Of a stretch of 64,000 nucleotides of DNA, positions 19,314 through 29,214 are shown one piece after another. Every line of letters begins with the position of its first letter. Positions within the stretch are counted from its first letter, which is position 1. Below the pieces are notes generated by a model, which saw nothing but the letters and a program-made list of their open reading frames with translations, did not search any database and was not told where the DNA came from. The DNA lies in the NCBI RefSeq assembly GCF_963853665.1, contig NZ_OY970459.1, positions 2,170,001 to 2,234,000 of the forward strand, read 5' to 3'. A program made the translations under genes and the position numbers. Source of the stretch: Mycobacterium decipiens. Its GTDB lineage: Bacteria; Actinomycetota; Actinomycetes; Mycobacteriales; Mycobacteriaceae.

Positions 19314-19805
19314 TTGCGCCTGGAGCAGATCTATCAGGACGTGATCCTTGACCACTACAAGCACCCGCAGCATAGGGGGCTGCGGGAGCCGTACGGCGCG
19401 CAGGTGTACCACGTGAACCCGATCTGCGGTGATGAGATCACCCTGCGGGTCGCGTTATCCGACGACGGTGCGATCGTCGCAGACGTTTCTTATGACGGGC
19501 AAGGTTGTTCGATCAGCCAGGCGTCGACGTCGGTGCTCACCCAGCAGGTGATCGGTCAGAGCGTTCCTGAGGCGCTGAAGACCATCACGGCGTTTACTGA
19601 AATGGTGTCCTCGCGCGGAGCGGTCGAAGGAGACGAAGAAGTCCTGGGTGACGGGGTCGCGTTCGCCGGGGTAGCCAAGTACCCGGCGCGGGTGAAGTGC
19701 GCGCTGCTCGGATGGATGGCGTTTAAGGATGCGCTGGCCCAAGCTAGCGTGGAAAGTGATGCGCTCAGTGCAGGCCAGTCACATCCTCGAGGAGGTCAGG
19801 GATGA
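19314..19805 (+). CDS. sufU: Sulfur-transfer protein SufU
   Basis: A 163-residue zinc-binding sulfurtransferase that accepts sulfur from SufS. The three conserved cysteines lie in HVNPICGDEITL, in DGQGCSISQAS and in ARVKCALLGW, with the Asp of GDE. TTG at 19314 is used as start: it gives RLEQIYQDVILDHYKHP at the N-terminus, matching the family, and follows the sufS stop by two bases. The stop overlaps the sufT ATG. The short spacing after sufS fits their partnership. Confidence 0.94.
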   Translation: MRLEQIYQDVILDHYKHPQHRGLREPYGAQVYHVNPICGDEITLRVALSDDGAIVADVSYDGQGCSISQASTSVLTQQVIGQSVPEALKTITAFTEMVSSRGAVEGDEEVLGDGVAFAGVAKYPARVKCALLGWMAFKDALAQASVESDALSAGQSHPRGGQG

Positions 19806-20149
19806 GCGAAACCACCGCACCGGACGACGAGTTGCTCGCCGATGTCGAGGAGGCGATGCGCGACGTCGTCGACCCGGAGCTCGGGATCAACGTCGTTGAC
19901 CTGGGATTGGTCTACGGTCTAGGCCTGGAAGAAGGCGACGAAGGAACTGTCGCGCTGATCGATATGACGTTGACTTCGGCGGCGTGTCCGCTAACCGATG
20001 TGATCGAGGACCAGTCGCGCAGCGCGTTGGTCGGTAGTGGCCTGGTCAACGAGATACGGATCAATTGGGTGTGGAACCCGCCGTGGGGCCCGGACAAGAT
20101 CACCGAGGATGGGCGCGAGCAACTACGCGCCCTCGGCTTCACCGTCTGA
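19802..20149 (+). CDS. sufT: SufT, MIP18/DUF59-family Fe-S assembly factor
   Basis: A 115-residue DUF59 protein, last gene of the suf operon. It shows the family pattern VVDPELGINVVDLGLVYGL, MTLTSAACPLTDVIEDQ with its conserved Cys, and the C-terminal INWVWNPPWGPDKITEDGRE. DUF59 proteins help insert Fe-S clusters into target enzymes. ATGA overlap with sufU. The gene ends nine bases before the stop of convergent fadE15, leaving little room for a separate terminator. Confidence 0.93.
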   Translation: MSETTAPDDELLADVEEAMRDVVDPELGINVVDLGLVYGLGLEEGDEGTVALIDMTLTSAACPLTDVIEDQSRSALVGSGLVNEIRINWVWNPPWGPDKITEDGREQLRALGFTV

Positions 20150-20158
20150 ACGGCACCG

Positions 20159-21988
20159 TCAGAAGGCGTCTTCGGAGAGACGCATGACCTCGTGGTCAAT
20201 GGATTCGATGACACTGCGGACTCCGGTCAGTTTCGGCAGCATGTTCTTCGCAAAGAATGCGGCGACCGCGATCTTGCCCCGATAGAACGGCTCATCGTTC
20301 TTCGAGGGCCCGTCGGCCAACGCGGCGCGCGCAACGCCGGCTTGGACGAGCAACCGCCAGCCGATGAGCAGGTCGCCGACGGCTAGCAGGTATCGCACGG
20401 ATCCCAGCCCGACTTTGTAGATGTCGTTGGGGTGCTGTGCGGCGGACATCAAGTATCCGCTCAGCGTGCCCGTCATTGTGGTGACATCGTCGAGCGCGGT
20501 TTGCAGTAGCTGGGCGTAGGGCTTCAGCGCCTCGTCAATGTTGTCGATGGTGTCACTGATCTGGCCTGTCACATGGCGCAGGGCTTGTCCGTGGTCGCGC
20601 ACGATCTTGCGGAAGAAGAAGTCCAGGGCCTGGATTGCGGTGGTGCCTTCGTAGAGCGAATCGATCTTGGCATCGCGGATGTACTGCTCGATGGGATAGT
20701 CGACCAGAAAGCCCGAGCCGCCCAGCGTCTGCAGTGACTCGGTCAGGATCTCGTAGGCCCGTTCTGAGCCGACCCCTTTGACGATGGGCAACAGCAGATC
20801 GTCGACGCGGTGCGCCATGTCGTGGTCGGCGCCCGAAACTCGTTGTGCCACATCGTCATCCTGGTGCGCGGCGGCGTAGAGGTACAGCGCCCGTAGGCCT
20901 TCGGCGTAGGCCTTTTGGGTCATCAGGCTGCGGCGCACATCGGGGTGGTGCATGATGGTGACCCGCGGCGCCGTCTTATCCGTCATCTGGGTCAGATCCG
21001 CACCTTGTATCCGCTCCTTGGCATACGCCAGCGCATTGAGATAGCCGGTGGACAACGTGCCAGCGGATTTGATGCCGATTGTCATCCGAGCGTGTTCGAT
21101 AATGGTGAACATCTGGGCGATCCCGTTGTGGGTGCCGCCGACCAGGTAGCCAACGGCGGGCACGTCGGTGCCGCCAAACGTCAATTCGCACGTCGGGGAG
21201 GACTTCAGACCCATCTTGTGTTCCAGCCCGGTGGCGTAAACGCCGTTGCGGGGCCCGAGCTCCAAGGTGTCGGGGTCGAAAAGGTAGTTGGGGACATAGA
21301 ACAGGCTCAACCCCTTGGTGCCTGGTCCCGCTCCTTCCGGCCGGGCCAGCACGAGATGGAAGATGTTCTCGGCGGTATCGCCGACGTCGCCACCGGAGAT
21401 GAACCGCTTGACGCCCTCGATGTGCCAGGTGCCGTCCGGTTGTTGGATGGCCTTGGCGCGGCCCGCGCCGACATCGGAGCCGGCGTCGGGTTCGGTGAGC
21501 ACCATGGTGGCCTGCCAGCCGCGCTCCACACCCATTGCCGCCCATCGCCGCTGTTGTTCGTCGCCCTCGATGTAGAGCGAATTGGCCATCACCGAGCCCA
21601 GGTTGAAGAAGCACGCGGAGGGATTGGCGCACAAGATCATTTCATTGACCGCCCAGGTGAGCGGCGGCGGCGCGGCCATGCCGCCGATCTCCTCGGGCAT
21701 ACCCAGCCGCCACCACTCGGCCTCTTTGATCGCTTGCACCGTCTTTACCAACTCGTCGGACACGCTGATGCTGTGGGTGGCCGGATCGAACACCGGTGGG
21801 TTGCGGTCGGCGTGGGCGAAGGATTCGGCGACTGGACCTTCGGCCAGGCGCGCCACTTCGGCCAGAATCGTGCGGACCGTGTCGGCGTCGAGCTCGCTAT
21901 AGCGTCCGGTACCTAGGACGGCGCCGACGTCAAGGACCTCGAACAGGTTGAACTCGAGATCGCGGACGTTGGCGATGTAGTGCCCCAA
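20159..21988 (-). CDS. fadE15: Acyl-CoA dehydrogenase FadE15
   Basis: About 609 residues, a long-form acyl-CoA dehydrogenase like FadE5 rather than the usual 380-400. FAD and substrate motifs are visible: [18 protein letters not shown] sequence ([14 protein letters not shown]), [12 protein letters not shown], and [20 protein letters not shown] containing the region of the catalytic base. A C-terminal extension of about 120 residues is part of this subfamily. It introduces the trans-2 double bond in beta-oxidation; chain specificity is not evident. TTG at 21988 is preferred because AAGGGA lies six bases upstream; TTG at 22012 (eight residues longer) is the alternative. Convergent with the suf operon. 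Confidence 0.9.
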   Translation of the reverse strand: MGHYIANVRDLEFNLFEVLDVGAVLGTGRYSELDADTVRTILAEVARLAEGPVAESFAHADRNPPVFDPATHSISVSDELVKTVQAIKEAEWWRLGMPEEIGGMAAPPPLTWAVNEMILCANPSACFFNLGSVMANSLYIEGDEQQRRWAAMGVERGWQATMVLTEPDAGSDVGAGRAKAIQQPDGTWHIEGVKRFISGGDVGDTAENIFHLVLARPEGAGPGTKGLSLFYVPNYLFDPDTLELGPRNGVYATGLEHKMGLKSSPTCELTFGGTDVPAVGYLVGGTHNGIAQMFTIIEHARMTIGIKSAGTLSTGYLNALAYAKERIQGADLTQMTDKTAPRVTIMHHPDVRRSLMTQKAYAEGLRALYLYAAAHQDDDVAQRVSGADHDMAHRVDDLLLPIVKGVGSERAYEILTESLQTLGGSGFLVDYPIEQYIRDAKIDSLYEGTTAIQALDFFFRKIVRDHGQALRHVTGQISDTIDNIDEALKPYAQLLQTALDDVTTMTGTLSGYLMSAAQHPNDIYKVGLGSVRYLLAVGDLLIGWRLLVQAGVARAALADGPSKNDEPFYRGKIAVAAFFAKNMLPKLTGVRSVIESIDHEVMRLSEDAF

Positions 21989-22108
21989 TGCGGTTCCCTT
22001 CACGTCGGCCAATCAGCCCGCGATCGGGCCTCGATCCGGAACAGTCTCTCCGAGTACGGAAAACGTACGCAACCGTAACCAGTGGTATTGCGGGCTGACC
22101 TGCTACTA

Positions 22109-23212
22109 CTAGCCGGGCGCGCCGTCTTGGCCGAACAGCAGTCCGCGCTTGCCGCCGAGGCCGTCGGTGGCACCCAATCCGCCGCCGGTCCCGCCGTTGC
22201 CGCCGTTGCCGATCAGCAGCGCGTTGCCGCCGTTGCCGCCGTTGCCGTCTACCAAGCCACCATCACCACCGGCCCCGCCATTGCCGATCAACCCGGCCTG
22301 GCCGCCGACGCCGCCATTGGCGTTCGACCCGCCGGTGCCACCGGTGCCGCCGTTGCCCAGGAAGAATCCGGCGTTGCCACCACCCCCGGCGTTCCCGTCG
22401 GAACTGGCGCCTCCGCCTGCGCCACCGTCGCCCAGCAAAATGGCCTGGCCACCGTTACCGCCGCTGAAGACACCGTTGCCGCCGGCGCCGCCGTTGCCGT
22501 ACAGAAAGCCACCATTGCCACCGGGACCGGCGACTCCCATGCCGTTAGGGACGCCGCCGCCAGCGCCGCCCGCGCCCAGGAGTAGGGCGGACCCACCGAG
22601 ACCACCGCTGCCGCCTCCGCCGCCGCCGAGACCGCCGGCACCGCCATTGCCGAACAGCCCGCCGGTGCCACCGCTGCCGCCGTTCGCGCCCAGCCCGCCG
22701 GCCCCGCCGGCCCCGCCGTCACCGATCAATCCCGCGGACCCGCCGTTGCCGCCGCCTACCCCGGCGGTGGATGACGAGAAGCCGTTGCCACCGTTGCCGA
22801 GCAGCAGTCCGCCGGCCGCTCCGTTCGGGTTCGCGGCCGTCCCATCGGCGCCGTTGCCGATCAGCGGACGGCCCAACAGCAATTGGGTGGGCGCATTGAT
22901 GGCGTCGAGCACCGGCTGCAACGGGCCGGCGGCGGCGGCCTCTGCGCTGGCGTACGCCGCCGCGCCACCAAGCAGGCTCTGCACGAACTGGTCGTGAAAC
23001 GCCGCGGCCTGGGTGCTCAGCGTCTGATAGCCCCGGCCGTACGAGTCGAACAACGCCGCGATGGCGGCCGACACTTCGTCGGCGCCCGCAGCGACGACGG
23101 CGGTCGTCTGGGCCGCCGCGGCCGAGTTGGCCTCACTAATCGTCGAACCGATCCGCGCCAGATTCCCCGCTGCCCCCGAAACCATCTCCGTGTTAGCGAT
23201 CACGAAAGACAT
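22109..23212 (-). CDS. PE_PGRS family protein (PE_PGRS29-like)
   Basis: A 367-residue protein with a PE domain (residues 1 to about 95, starting [17 protein letters not shown], with [16 protein letters not shown]) and a linker ending [16 protein letters not shown]. The remainder is about 240 residues of GGXGGX glycine-rich PGRS repeats with recurring NGGAGG and LIGNGG blocks, ending [21 protein letters not shown] lies upstream of the ATG. Length is close to the 370 residues I recall for Rv1468c, so this PE_PGRS is intact while the two near ctaB are not. PE domains direct export through ESX-5; the function of the PGRS part is unknown. Repeat-rich sequence makes assembly and indels here worth checking. 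Confidence 0.92.
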   Translation of the reverse strand: MSFVIANTEMVSGAAGNLARIGSTISEANSAAAAQTTAVVAAGADEVSAAIAALFDSYGRGYQTLSTQAAAFHDQFVQSLLGGAAAYASAEAAAAGPLQPVLDAINAPTQLLLGRPLIGNGADGTAANPNGAAGGLLLGNGGNGFSSSTAGVGGGNGGSAGLIGDGGAGGAGGLGANGGSGGTGGLFGNGGAGGLGGGGGGSGGLGGSALLLGAGGAGGGVPNGMGVAGPGGNGGFLYGNGGAGGNGVFSGGNGGQAILLGDGGAGGGASSDGNAGGGGNAGFFLGNGGTGGTGGSNANGGVGGQAGLIGNGGAGGDGGLVDGNGGNGGNALLIGNGGNGGTGGGLGATDGLGGKRGLLFGQDGAPG

Positions 23213-23550
23213 TTCGCACCTCCCCTGTGAAGCGTCAGTGACGGAAGAATCTTATCGTGATTCGGCAGCTATGTTTGTCCATTCTGCATCCATTTTCAGG
23301 TTGATTTTGCATGCACAGGTTCAGAATTCAATCTGCATCGTTTATGTGCCAGATGTGAACCGAGGTCGACCTAGAAGCGTGAGCGTTTGAGCCGATGGAC
23401 GAGCAGGCGGCGTTGCGGGTTGCCCCGCTTGCCTTGTGCGAGTGACCAATTCAATCGCATACCGAAATGCAATCGAGATTTCGTGGCGATCGCTGCGTCC
23501 CTACACTCGGTTCATCCTGACGAACTCTCAACCTTTGTGAGGCCGCCGGA
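23213..23550. promoter_or_regulatory. Divergent PE_PGRS29/ctpD intergenic region
   Basis: About 340 bases with no gene. The first 150 bases are AT-rich and include TCTGCATC twice (about 23284 and 23331). TACACT at 23502-23507 is a reasonable -10 for ctpD, about 40 bases before its ATG, with GAGG as a possible ribosome-binding site. I recognise no named operator. Confidence 0.4.
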
Positions 23551-25524
23551 ATGACCTTGACCGCTCTCGAAGTGACTGTCGCGGAGGCTTCTTTCGACCG
23601 CGATCCGAACATGGCCAACCGACCTTTGAGCTGGCGGGCGGCGCTTTGGTCGGTGGTATCCGTGCGCTGGGCGGGTGTCGCGCTGCTGCTGTTTTTGGCT
23701 GGTCTGGCAGCGCAACTGAACGGTGCCCCCGAGACTATCTGGTGGACTCTGTATCTGGCCTGTTATCTCACGGGTGGATGGGGCTCGGCATGGGCCGGCG
23801 CACAAGCGTTGCGCAACAAGGCGCTCGATGTGGATCTGTTGATGATCGTTGCGGCGATCGGAGCGGTCGCGATCGGGCAGATCTTCGACGGCGCGCTGCT
23901 CATCGTGATCTTCGCGACCTCCGGTGCGCTGGACGACGTTGCCACCAAACACACCGCGGAATCGGTGAAAGGCCTACTGGACCTGGCGCCGGATCGAGCC
24001 GTGGTGGTTGGGGGCGATGGCAGCGAACGGGTGGTGGCGGCCAGTGAGCTGGTGGTGGGTGACCGGGTGGTGGTACGGCCCGGGGAGCGGATACCCGCAG
24101 ACGGTGCGGTGCTGTCGGGGTCCTCGGAAGTCGACCAATGCTCGATCACCGGTGAATCGATGCCGGTGGCCAAGGCTCGTGCTGACGAGGTCTTCGCCGG
24201 CACCGTGAACGGGTCGGGCGTGCTGCATCTGGTGGTCACCTGTGACCCGTCGGAGACCGTGGTGGCCCGCATTGTCGAACTGGTGGCCGAAGCTTCGGCT
24301 ACGAAGGCCAAAACCCAACTGCTCATTGAGAAAATCGAGCAGCGCTACTCCCTGGGTATGGTTGCGGCCACCCTCGCTCTCATCGTTATTCCGCTGATGC
24401 TGGGCGACCACCTGCGGCCGGTATTGCTGCGGGCCATGACGTTCATGATCGTGGCATCCCCGTGCGCGGTGGTGCTGGCCACGATGCCGCCGCTGCTCTC
24501 GGCGATCGCCAACGCGGGCCGGCACGGAGTACTGGTCAAATCCGCGGTGGTCGTCGAACACCTCGCCGGTACCAGCATCGTTGCGCTGGACAAGACCGGC
24601 ACACTGACCTGCGGCATCCCACAACTAGCTAGCGTCGAACCGCTGCAACCCGACGTGGTCGACGCCCGGCGATTGCTGCAATTGGCAGCTGCCGCAGAAC
24701 AATCCAGCGAGCATCCGCTGGGGCGCGCCATTGTGGCCGAAGCTCGTCGGCGCGGCATCGCCATACCGCCCGCCGACGACTTCCGCGCCTTGCCGGGCCG
24801 CGGCGTCCGGGCCATCGTGGGCGGTGATTTCGTCGAGGTCGCTAGCCCGCAAAGCTATCGGGGCGCACCGCTAGCCGAACTCGCTTCGATCGTGGCGGCC
24901 GGCGCCACTGCCGCCATTGTCCTGGTGGACGGAGTGGCCATCGGCGTGCTCGGACTCACCGATCAGATTCGTCCCGACGCTGTGGCGTCCGTCGCAGCGA
25001 TGACTGCACTGACCTCCGCACCGCCGGTGCTGTTGACAGGTGACAATGGGCGCGCGGCACGACGGGTTGCTCAGCACGCCGGGATCACCGATGTGCGTGC
25101 CGCGTTGCTGCCCGAGCAGAAGGTCGAGGCGGTGCGTGGCCTGCAGGCCAGCGGTCACCGGGTGCTTCTTGTCGGCGACGGTGTCAACGACGCCCCCGCC
25201 ATGGCCGCCGCCCGCACCTCCGTCGCCATGGGCGCCGGCGCCGACCTAACCCTGCAGACCGCCGACGGAGTCACCGTGCGCGACGAACTGCACACCATCC
25301 CGACGATCATCGGGTTGGCCCGGCAGGCGCGCCGGGTGGTCATCGCCAATCTCGCCATCGCGGCCGCCTTCATTGCGGTCCTGGTGCTGTGGGATTTGTT
25401 TGGGCACCTACCGCTGCCGCTGGGTGTGGCCGGTCACGAAGGGTCCACCGTGCTGGTTGCCCTCAACGGCATGCGCTTGTTGACCAACCGGTCCTGGCGG
25501 GCTGCGGCCTCGACCGCGCGCTAG
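23551..25524 (+). CDS. ctpD: P1B4-type metal-exporting ATPase CtpD
   Basis: A 657-residue P-type ATPase of the inner membrane. The metal-site motif is SPC (about residue 303, in IVASPCAVVLA) rather than CPC, and a HEGST motif occurs in the last membrane segment region; this pairing marks P1B4 pumps that export Co2+/Fe2+. Other motifs: TGES in the actuator (CSITGESMPVAK), DKTGTLT with the phosphorylated Asp near residue 347, and GDGVNDAPAMAAA. There is no N-terminal metal-binding domain. In M. tuberculosis CtpD is linked to iron and redox stress resistance; the following thioredoxin genes fit that setting. Confidence 0.95.
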   Translation: MTLTALEVTVAEASFDRDPNMANRPLSWRAALWSVVSVRWAGVALLLFLAGLAAQLNGAPETIWWTLYLACYLTGGWGSAWAGAQALRNKALDVDLLMIVAAIGAVAIGQIFDGALLIVIFATSGALDDVATKHTAESVKGLLDLAPDRAVVVGGDGSERVVAASELVVGDRVVVRPGERIPADGAVLSGSSEVDQCSITGESMPVAKARADEVFAGTVNGSGVLHLVVTCDPSETVVARIVELVAEASATKAKTQLLIEKIEQRYSLGMVAATLALIVIPLMLGDHLRPVLLRAMTFMIVASPCAVVLATMPPLLSAIANAGRHGVLVKSAVVVEHLAGTSIVALDKTGTLTCGIPQLASVEPLQPDVVDARRLLQLAAAAEQSSEHPLGRAIVAEARRRGIAIPPADDFRALPGRGVRAIVGGDFVEVASPQSYRGAPLAELASIVAAGATAAIVLVDGVAIGVLGLTDQIRPDAVASVAAMTALTSAPPVLLTGDNGRAARRVAQHAGITDVRAALLPEQKVEAVRGLQASGHRVLLVGDGVNDAPAMAAARTSVAMGAGADLTLQTADGVTVRDELHTIPTIIGLARQARRVVIANLAIAAAFIAVLVLWDLFGHLPLPLGVAGHEGSTVLVALNGMRLLTNRSWRAAASTAR

Positions 25525-25566
25525 GCTCGAGTCGCCGAACTGACCAGGCCGCGTTAGGGGGCGCGC

Positions 25567-25925
25567 GTGAGCACTCGAGACCTCACTGCCGCGTACTTCC
25601 AGCAGACCATCACCGCCAACACCAACGTGCTGGTCTACTTTGGGCACCGTTGTGCGCTCCCTGTGACCTGTTCACGCCGACCTACGAGGCGTCGTCGCAG
25701 AAGCACTTCGACGTCGTGCATGGCAAGGTCAATTTCGAAACCGAGAAGGATCTGGTCTCGGTCGCTCAGATCAAGTTGTCGCCCACGCTGATGGCGTTCA
25801 AGAAGGGCAAGCTGGTGTTCAAACAAGCTGGTATCGCGAATCCCGCGATAATGGACGACCTGGTCCGGCAACTGTGGGCCTACACATTCGAGTCCGCTGC
25901 GGCCGGCGGGGGTACCACCGCTTGA
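25567..25925 (+). pseudogene. trxA: Thioredoxin TrxA gene with one-base frameshift
   Basis: GTG at 25567 opens STRDLTAAYFQQTITANTNV and LVYF, after which the frame fails. One base later the thioredoxin resumes as WAPLCAPCDLFTPTYEASSQ and runs to the stop at 25925 with the conserved cis-Pro segment SPTLMAFKKGKLV. TTT at 25639-25641 needs one more T to restore YFWAPLCAPC. As written the product stops early and lacks the active site. The redox motif would be CAPC rather than CGPC, as in the M. tuberculosis orthologue Rv1470. The rest of the gene is well conserved, so the lesion is recent or a sequencing error. It lies between ctpD and trxB1 in the same direction. Confidence 0.88.
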
Positions 25926-25982
25926 GCAGGTCGGCGTGCGGCCCCCGGAACAAAGACCCCATGTCGTGGCGTTGAGGCAGGC

Positions 25983-26354
25983 GTGACTACCCAAGACCTC
26001 ACCGCCGCACAGTTCAACGAAACGATAGAGAGCAACGACATGGTGCTCGTCGACTATTGGGCGTCGTGGTGCGGCCCGTGCCGCGCGTTCGCGCCGACGT
26101 TTAAGGAATCGTCGGAGAAACACCCCGATGTGGTGCACGCCAAAGTCGACACCGAAGCCGAACAGGAACTCGCAGCGGCCGCTCAGATCCGGTCTATCCC
26201 CACGATCATGGCCTTCAAGAAGGGCAAATTATTGTTCAACCAGGCTGGCGCGCTGCCGCCGGCAGCGTTGGAGAGCCTGGTGCAGCAGCTCAAGGCCTAC
26301 GAGGTGGAGGCCGTCGACAGCGCCCCCCAAACTGGGCGAGCCGAACAAGCCTGA
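25983..26354 (+). CDS. trxB1: Thioredoxin TrxB1
   Basis: A 123-residue cytosolic thioredoxin. The classical active site WASWCGPC is at residues 28-35 and the cis-Pro loop is SIPTIMAFKKGK. It is closely similar in layout to the broken trxA upstream (the DLTAA.F start is shared), so the two arose by tandem duplication. It reduces protein disulfides with electrons from thioredoxin reductase encoded elsewhere. The GTG start gives a length equal to the M. tuberculosis protein. If trxA is truly dead, this is the surviving member of the pair next to ctpD. Confidence 0.95.
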   Translation: MTTQDLTAAQFNETIESNDMVLVDYWASWCGPCRAFAPTFKESSEKHPDVVHAKVDTEAEQELAAAAQIRSIPTIMAFKKGKLLFNQAGALPPAALESLVQQLKAYEVEAVDSAPQTGRAEQA

Positions 26355-26390
26355 CCGGGCGCGGCTCGGCTCGCCGGGTACTGTTCAACG

Positions 26391-27200
26391 GTGAGTTTGG
26401 TCCTTGTCGAACACCCGCGGCCCGAGATCGCGCAGATCACCCTAAATCGGCCGGAGCGGATGAACTCCATGGCTTTCGATGTCATGGTGCCCCTCAAGGC
26501 GGCCCTTGAGCAGGTCAGTTGCGACAACTCCGTGCGTGTGGTGGTGCTGACCGGCGCGGGTAGGGGGTTTTCCTCAGGTGCCGATCACAAGTCCGCCGGG
26601 GCGGTGCCGCACGTCGAGGACTTGACCCGGCCGACATACGCGCTGCGCTCGATGGAGCTGCTTGACGACGTCATTCTTATGCTGCGGCGGCTGCATCAAC
26701 CGGTGATCGCCGCGGTCAACGGTCCGGCCATCGGCGGTGGGCTGTGCCTGGCACTGGCCGCGGACATCCGGGTGGCCTCGACTAGCGCCTACTTCCGGGC
26801 CGCGGGCATCAACAACGGGCTGACCGCCAGTGAACTGGGGCTCAGCTACCTGCTGCCGCGGGCCATCGGATCGTCACGTGCGTTCGAGATCATGCTGACC
26901 GGCCGCGATGTCAGCGCCGAGGAAGCCGAGCGGATCGGGCTGGTGTCACGCCAGGTACCCGACGAACAGCTGCTGGACAGCTGCTATGCGATCGCCGCGC
27001 GGATGGCGGCGTTCTCGCGACCCGGAATTGAGTTGACCAAACGTACGTTGTGGAGTGGACTGGACGCCGCCAGTCTGGAGGCGCACATGCAGGCCGAAGG
27101 CCTGGGGCAGCTCTTCGTCCGGCTGCTCACCGCCAACTTCGAAGAAGCAGTTGCCGCGCGCGCCGAGAAGCGGGCGCCGGTATTCACCGACGACAAGTAG
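26391..27200 (+). CDS. echA12: Enoyl-CoA hydratase/isomerase family protein EchA12
   Basis: A 269-residue crotonase-fold protein. The oxyanion-hole motifs are GAGRGFSSGADHKSAG near residue 55 and AAVNGPAIGGGLCLALAADI near 110. The catalytic Glu pair of classical hydratases is not clearly preserved around NNGLTASELGLSYLLPRAI, so an isomerase or other acyl-CoA reaction is possible. TACTGT ends six bases before the GTG at 26391, suggesting a leaderless transcript separate from trxB1; the M. tuberculosis annotation I recall starts further upstream. It is followed 21 bases later by the ABC-F gene. Confidence 0.92.
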   Translation: MSLVLVEHPRPEIAQITLNRPERMNSMAFDVMVPLKAALEQVSCDNSVRVVVLTGAGRGFSSGADHKSAGAVPHVEDLTRPTYALRSMELLDDVILMLRRLHQPVIAAVNGPAIGGGLCLALAADIRVASTSAYFRAAGINNGLTASELGLSYLLPRAIGSSRAFEIMLTGRDVSAEEAERIGLVSRQVPDEQLLDSCYAIAARMAAFSRPGIELTKRTLWSGLDAASLEAHMQAEGLGQLFVRLLTANFEEAVAARAEKRAPVFTDDK

Positions 27201-27221
27201 CGACAACCAAGGGGAGCGATC

Positions 27222-28859
27222 GTGATCACGGCCACGGACCTTGAGGTCCGCGCTGGTGCGCGCATCCTGCTCTCACCCGACGGCCCGGACCTGCGTGTGC
27301 AGCCCGGCGATCGAATCGGGCTGGTCGGGCGCAACGGTGCAGGCAAGACCACCACGCTGCGCATTCTGGCGGGGGAGACGGAACCCTATGCCGGGTCGGT
27401 CACCCGCGCTGGCGGAATCGGTTACCTGCCACAGGATCCCAAAGAGGGCGATCTCGACGTGCTGGCCCGCGACCGAGTGCTGTCCGCCCGCGGACTGGAC
27501 GTGCTGCTCACCGATCTGGAAAAGCAGCAGGCGTTGATGGCCGAGGTCGCCGACGAGGACGAGCGTGATCGCGCCATCCGTCGCTACGGCCAGCTCGAGG
27601 AGCGATTCGTCGCACTGGGCGGCTACGGGGCAGAAAGCGAAGCCGGCCGCATCTGCGCCAGTCTCGGCCTGCCCGAACGGGTGCTGACCCAGCCGTTGCG
27701 CACCCTGTCCGGAGGTCAGCGCCGTCGGGTGGAACTGGCCCGCATTCTGTTCGCCGCGTCGGAAGGAGGTGCGGGCGCGTCAGGTTCGTTGACCACGCTG
27801 CTGCTCGACGAGCCGACCAACCACCTGGACGCGGATTCGCTTGGCTGGCTGCGCGATTTCCTGCGAGCCCATACTGGCGGCCTGGTGGTCATCAGCCACA
27901 ACGTCGACCTGGTGGCCGATGTTGTCAATCGGGTGTGGTTCCTGGACGCCGTGCGCGGTGAGATGGACGTGTACAACATGGGCTGGCAGCGCTACCTCGA
28001 CGCCCGCGCCACCGACGAGCAACGGCGCCGCCGCGAACGCACCAACGCCGAACGCAAGGCAGTCGCGCTGCGCACGCAGGCCGCTAAGTTGGGTGCCAAG
28101 GCCACCAAAGCCGTTGCGGCGCAAAACATGTTGCGCCGTGCCGATCGGATGATGGCCGCACTCGACGAGGAGCGGGTCGCCGACAAGGTGGCCCGGATCA
28201 AGTTCCCCACCCCGGCCGCGTGTGGGCGCACACCGCTGGTGGCCAAGGGACTGAGCAAGACGTACGGATCCTTGGAAGTCTTCGCCGGTGTCGATCTGGC
28301 GATCGACCGCGGTTCGCGGGTTGTCATACTGGGACTCAACGGTGCCGGCAAGACCACCCTGTTGCGATTGCTGGCCGGCGTCGAGCAGCCCGATACCGGA
28401 GCGCTTGAACCCGGATACGGTTTGCGGATCGGCTATTTCGCGCAGGAGCACGACACGCTCGACAACGACGCGAACGTCTGGGAGAACATCCGGCACGCCG
28501 CACCCGATTCCGGCGAGCAGGATCTGCGCGGTTTGTTGGGCGCGTTCATGTTCAGTGGTCCGCAACTCGAGCAACCGGCGGGCACGCTGTCCGGAGGTGA
28601 GAAGACCCGGCTCGCGTTGGCCGGATTGGTGGCCTCCACCGCGAACGTGTTGCTGCTCGACGAACCGACCAACAATCTCGATCCGGCCTCGCGTGAGCAG
28701 GTGCTCGACGCGTTACGTAGTTATCGGGGCGCGGTGGTCTTGGTGACGCATGATCCCGGGGCGGCCGAGGCGCTAGTCCCCCAACGTGTCGTGTTGTTGC
28801 CTGACGGCACCGAGGACTACTGGTCCGACGAGTATCGGGATCTCATCGAGCTGGCCTGA
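27222..28859 (+). CDS. ABC-F family ATPase (Rv1473 homologue)
   Basis: A 545-residue soluble protein with two ABC domains in tandem and no membrane segments. Domain 1 has VGRNGAGKTTTLRIL, LSGGQRRRVELARILF and LLLDEPTNHLD; domain 2 has LGLNGAGKTTLLRLL, LSGGEKTRLALAGLV and LLLDEPTNNLD. A charged linker (about residues 255-310, rich in Arg and Lys) separates them. ABC-F proteins act on ribosomes as translation factors or antibiotic-protection proteins; older annotation calls Rv1473 a macrolide transporter, but nothing here spans a membrane. GGGGAG precedes the GTG start. Confidence 0.94.
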   Translation: MITATDLEVRAGARILLSPDGPDLRVQPGDRIGLVGRNGAGKTTTLRILAGETEPYAGSVTRAGGIGYLPQDPKEGDLDVLARDRVLSARGLDVLLTDLEKQQALMAEVADEDERDRAIRRYGQLEERFVALGGYGAESEAGRICASLGLPERVLTQPLRTLSGGQRRRVELARILFAASEGGAGASGSLTTLLLDEPTNHLDADSLGWLRDFLRAHTGGLVVISHNVDLVADVVNRVWFLDAVRGEMDVYNMGWQRYLDARATDEQRRRRERTNAERKAVALRTQAAKLGAKATKAVAAQNMLRRADRMMAALDEERVADKVARIKFPTPAACGRTPLVAKGLSKTYGSLEVFAGVDLAIDRGSRVVILGLNGAGKTTLLRLLAGVEQPDTGALEPGYGLRIGYFAQEHDTLDNDANVWENIRHAAPDSGEQDLRGLLGAFMFSGPQLEQPAGTLSGGEKTRLALAGLVASTANVLLLDEPTNNLDPASREQVLDALRSYRGAVVLVTHDPGAAEALVPQRVVLLPDGTEDYWSDEYRDLIELA

Positions 28860-28968
28860 TTCCGGTTCGGTTTTGGGGCCACAGCGATTTCGGCCAAAGC
28901 GGCCACGTCGCCGGCGATTGCTTTCTACGCTATGTGCTTTGGGATGGTGACGATGCGTGGAGGGCCCC

Positions 28969-29169
28969 GTGAGAAACCCGCGAAAGTCGAGGAAGACGCG
29001 CGAGCAGGTATTGCAGGAGTTGCGTAACGCGTATGAGGGCGGCGCCAGCATCCGCAACCTAGTGGCTTCCACCGGTAGGTCATACGGGACCATTCACAGC
29101 ATGCTGCGTGAGTCTGGTACCACCATGCGCAGCCGCGGCGGCCCCAACCACACTTCCCGGCATTGTTAG
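28969..29169 (+). CDS. Small helix-turn-helix protein (Rv1473A homologue)
   Basis: A 66-residue basic protein starting VRNPRKSRKTREQVLQELRN and containing SIRNLVASTGRSYGTIHSML, which has the spacing of a helix-turn-helix. The tail TTMRSRGGPNHTSRHC is rich in basic residues. GTG at 28969 is chosen because GGAGGG lies four bases upstream; GTG at 28957 would add four residues. It probably binds DNA; target and role are unknown. It stands between the ABC-F gene and the convergent acnR gene. Confidence 0.8.
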   Translation: MRNPRKSRKTREQVLQELRNAYEGGASIRNLVASTGRSYGTIHSMLRESGTTMRSRGGPNHTSRHC

Positions 29170-29214
29170 TCGCCGGATAGGCCGCCGACCGGGAATCCAC
29201 CGACGGCACGCGAT

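Noticed and set aside
22149..22997. Proline-rich plus-strand frame and CRISPR-like periodicity inside the PE_PGRS gene
   Set aside because: It is the complement of the GGX repeats of PE_PGRS29. The period is 9 bases and irregular, with no repeat-spacer structure.
25620..25660. Programmed ribosomal frameshift in trxA
   Set aside because: There is no slippery heptamer or downstream structure, and thioredoxins are not known to use frameshifting; a simple one-base deletion or sequencing error explains it.
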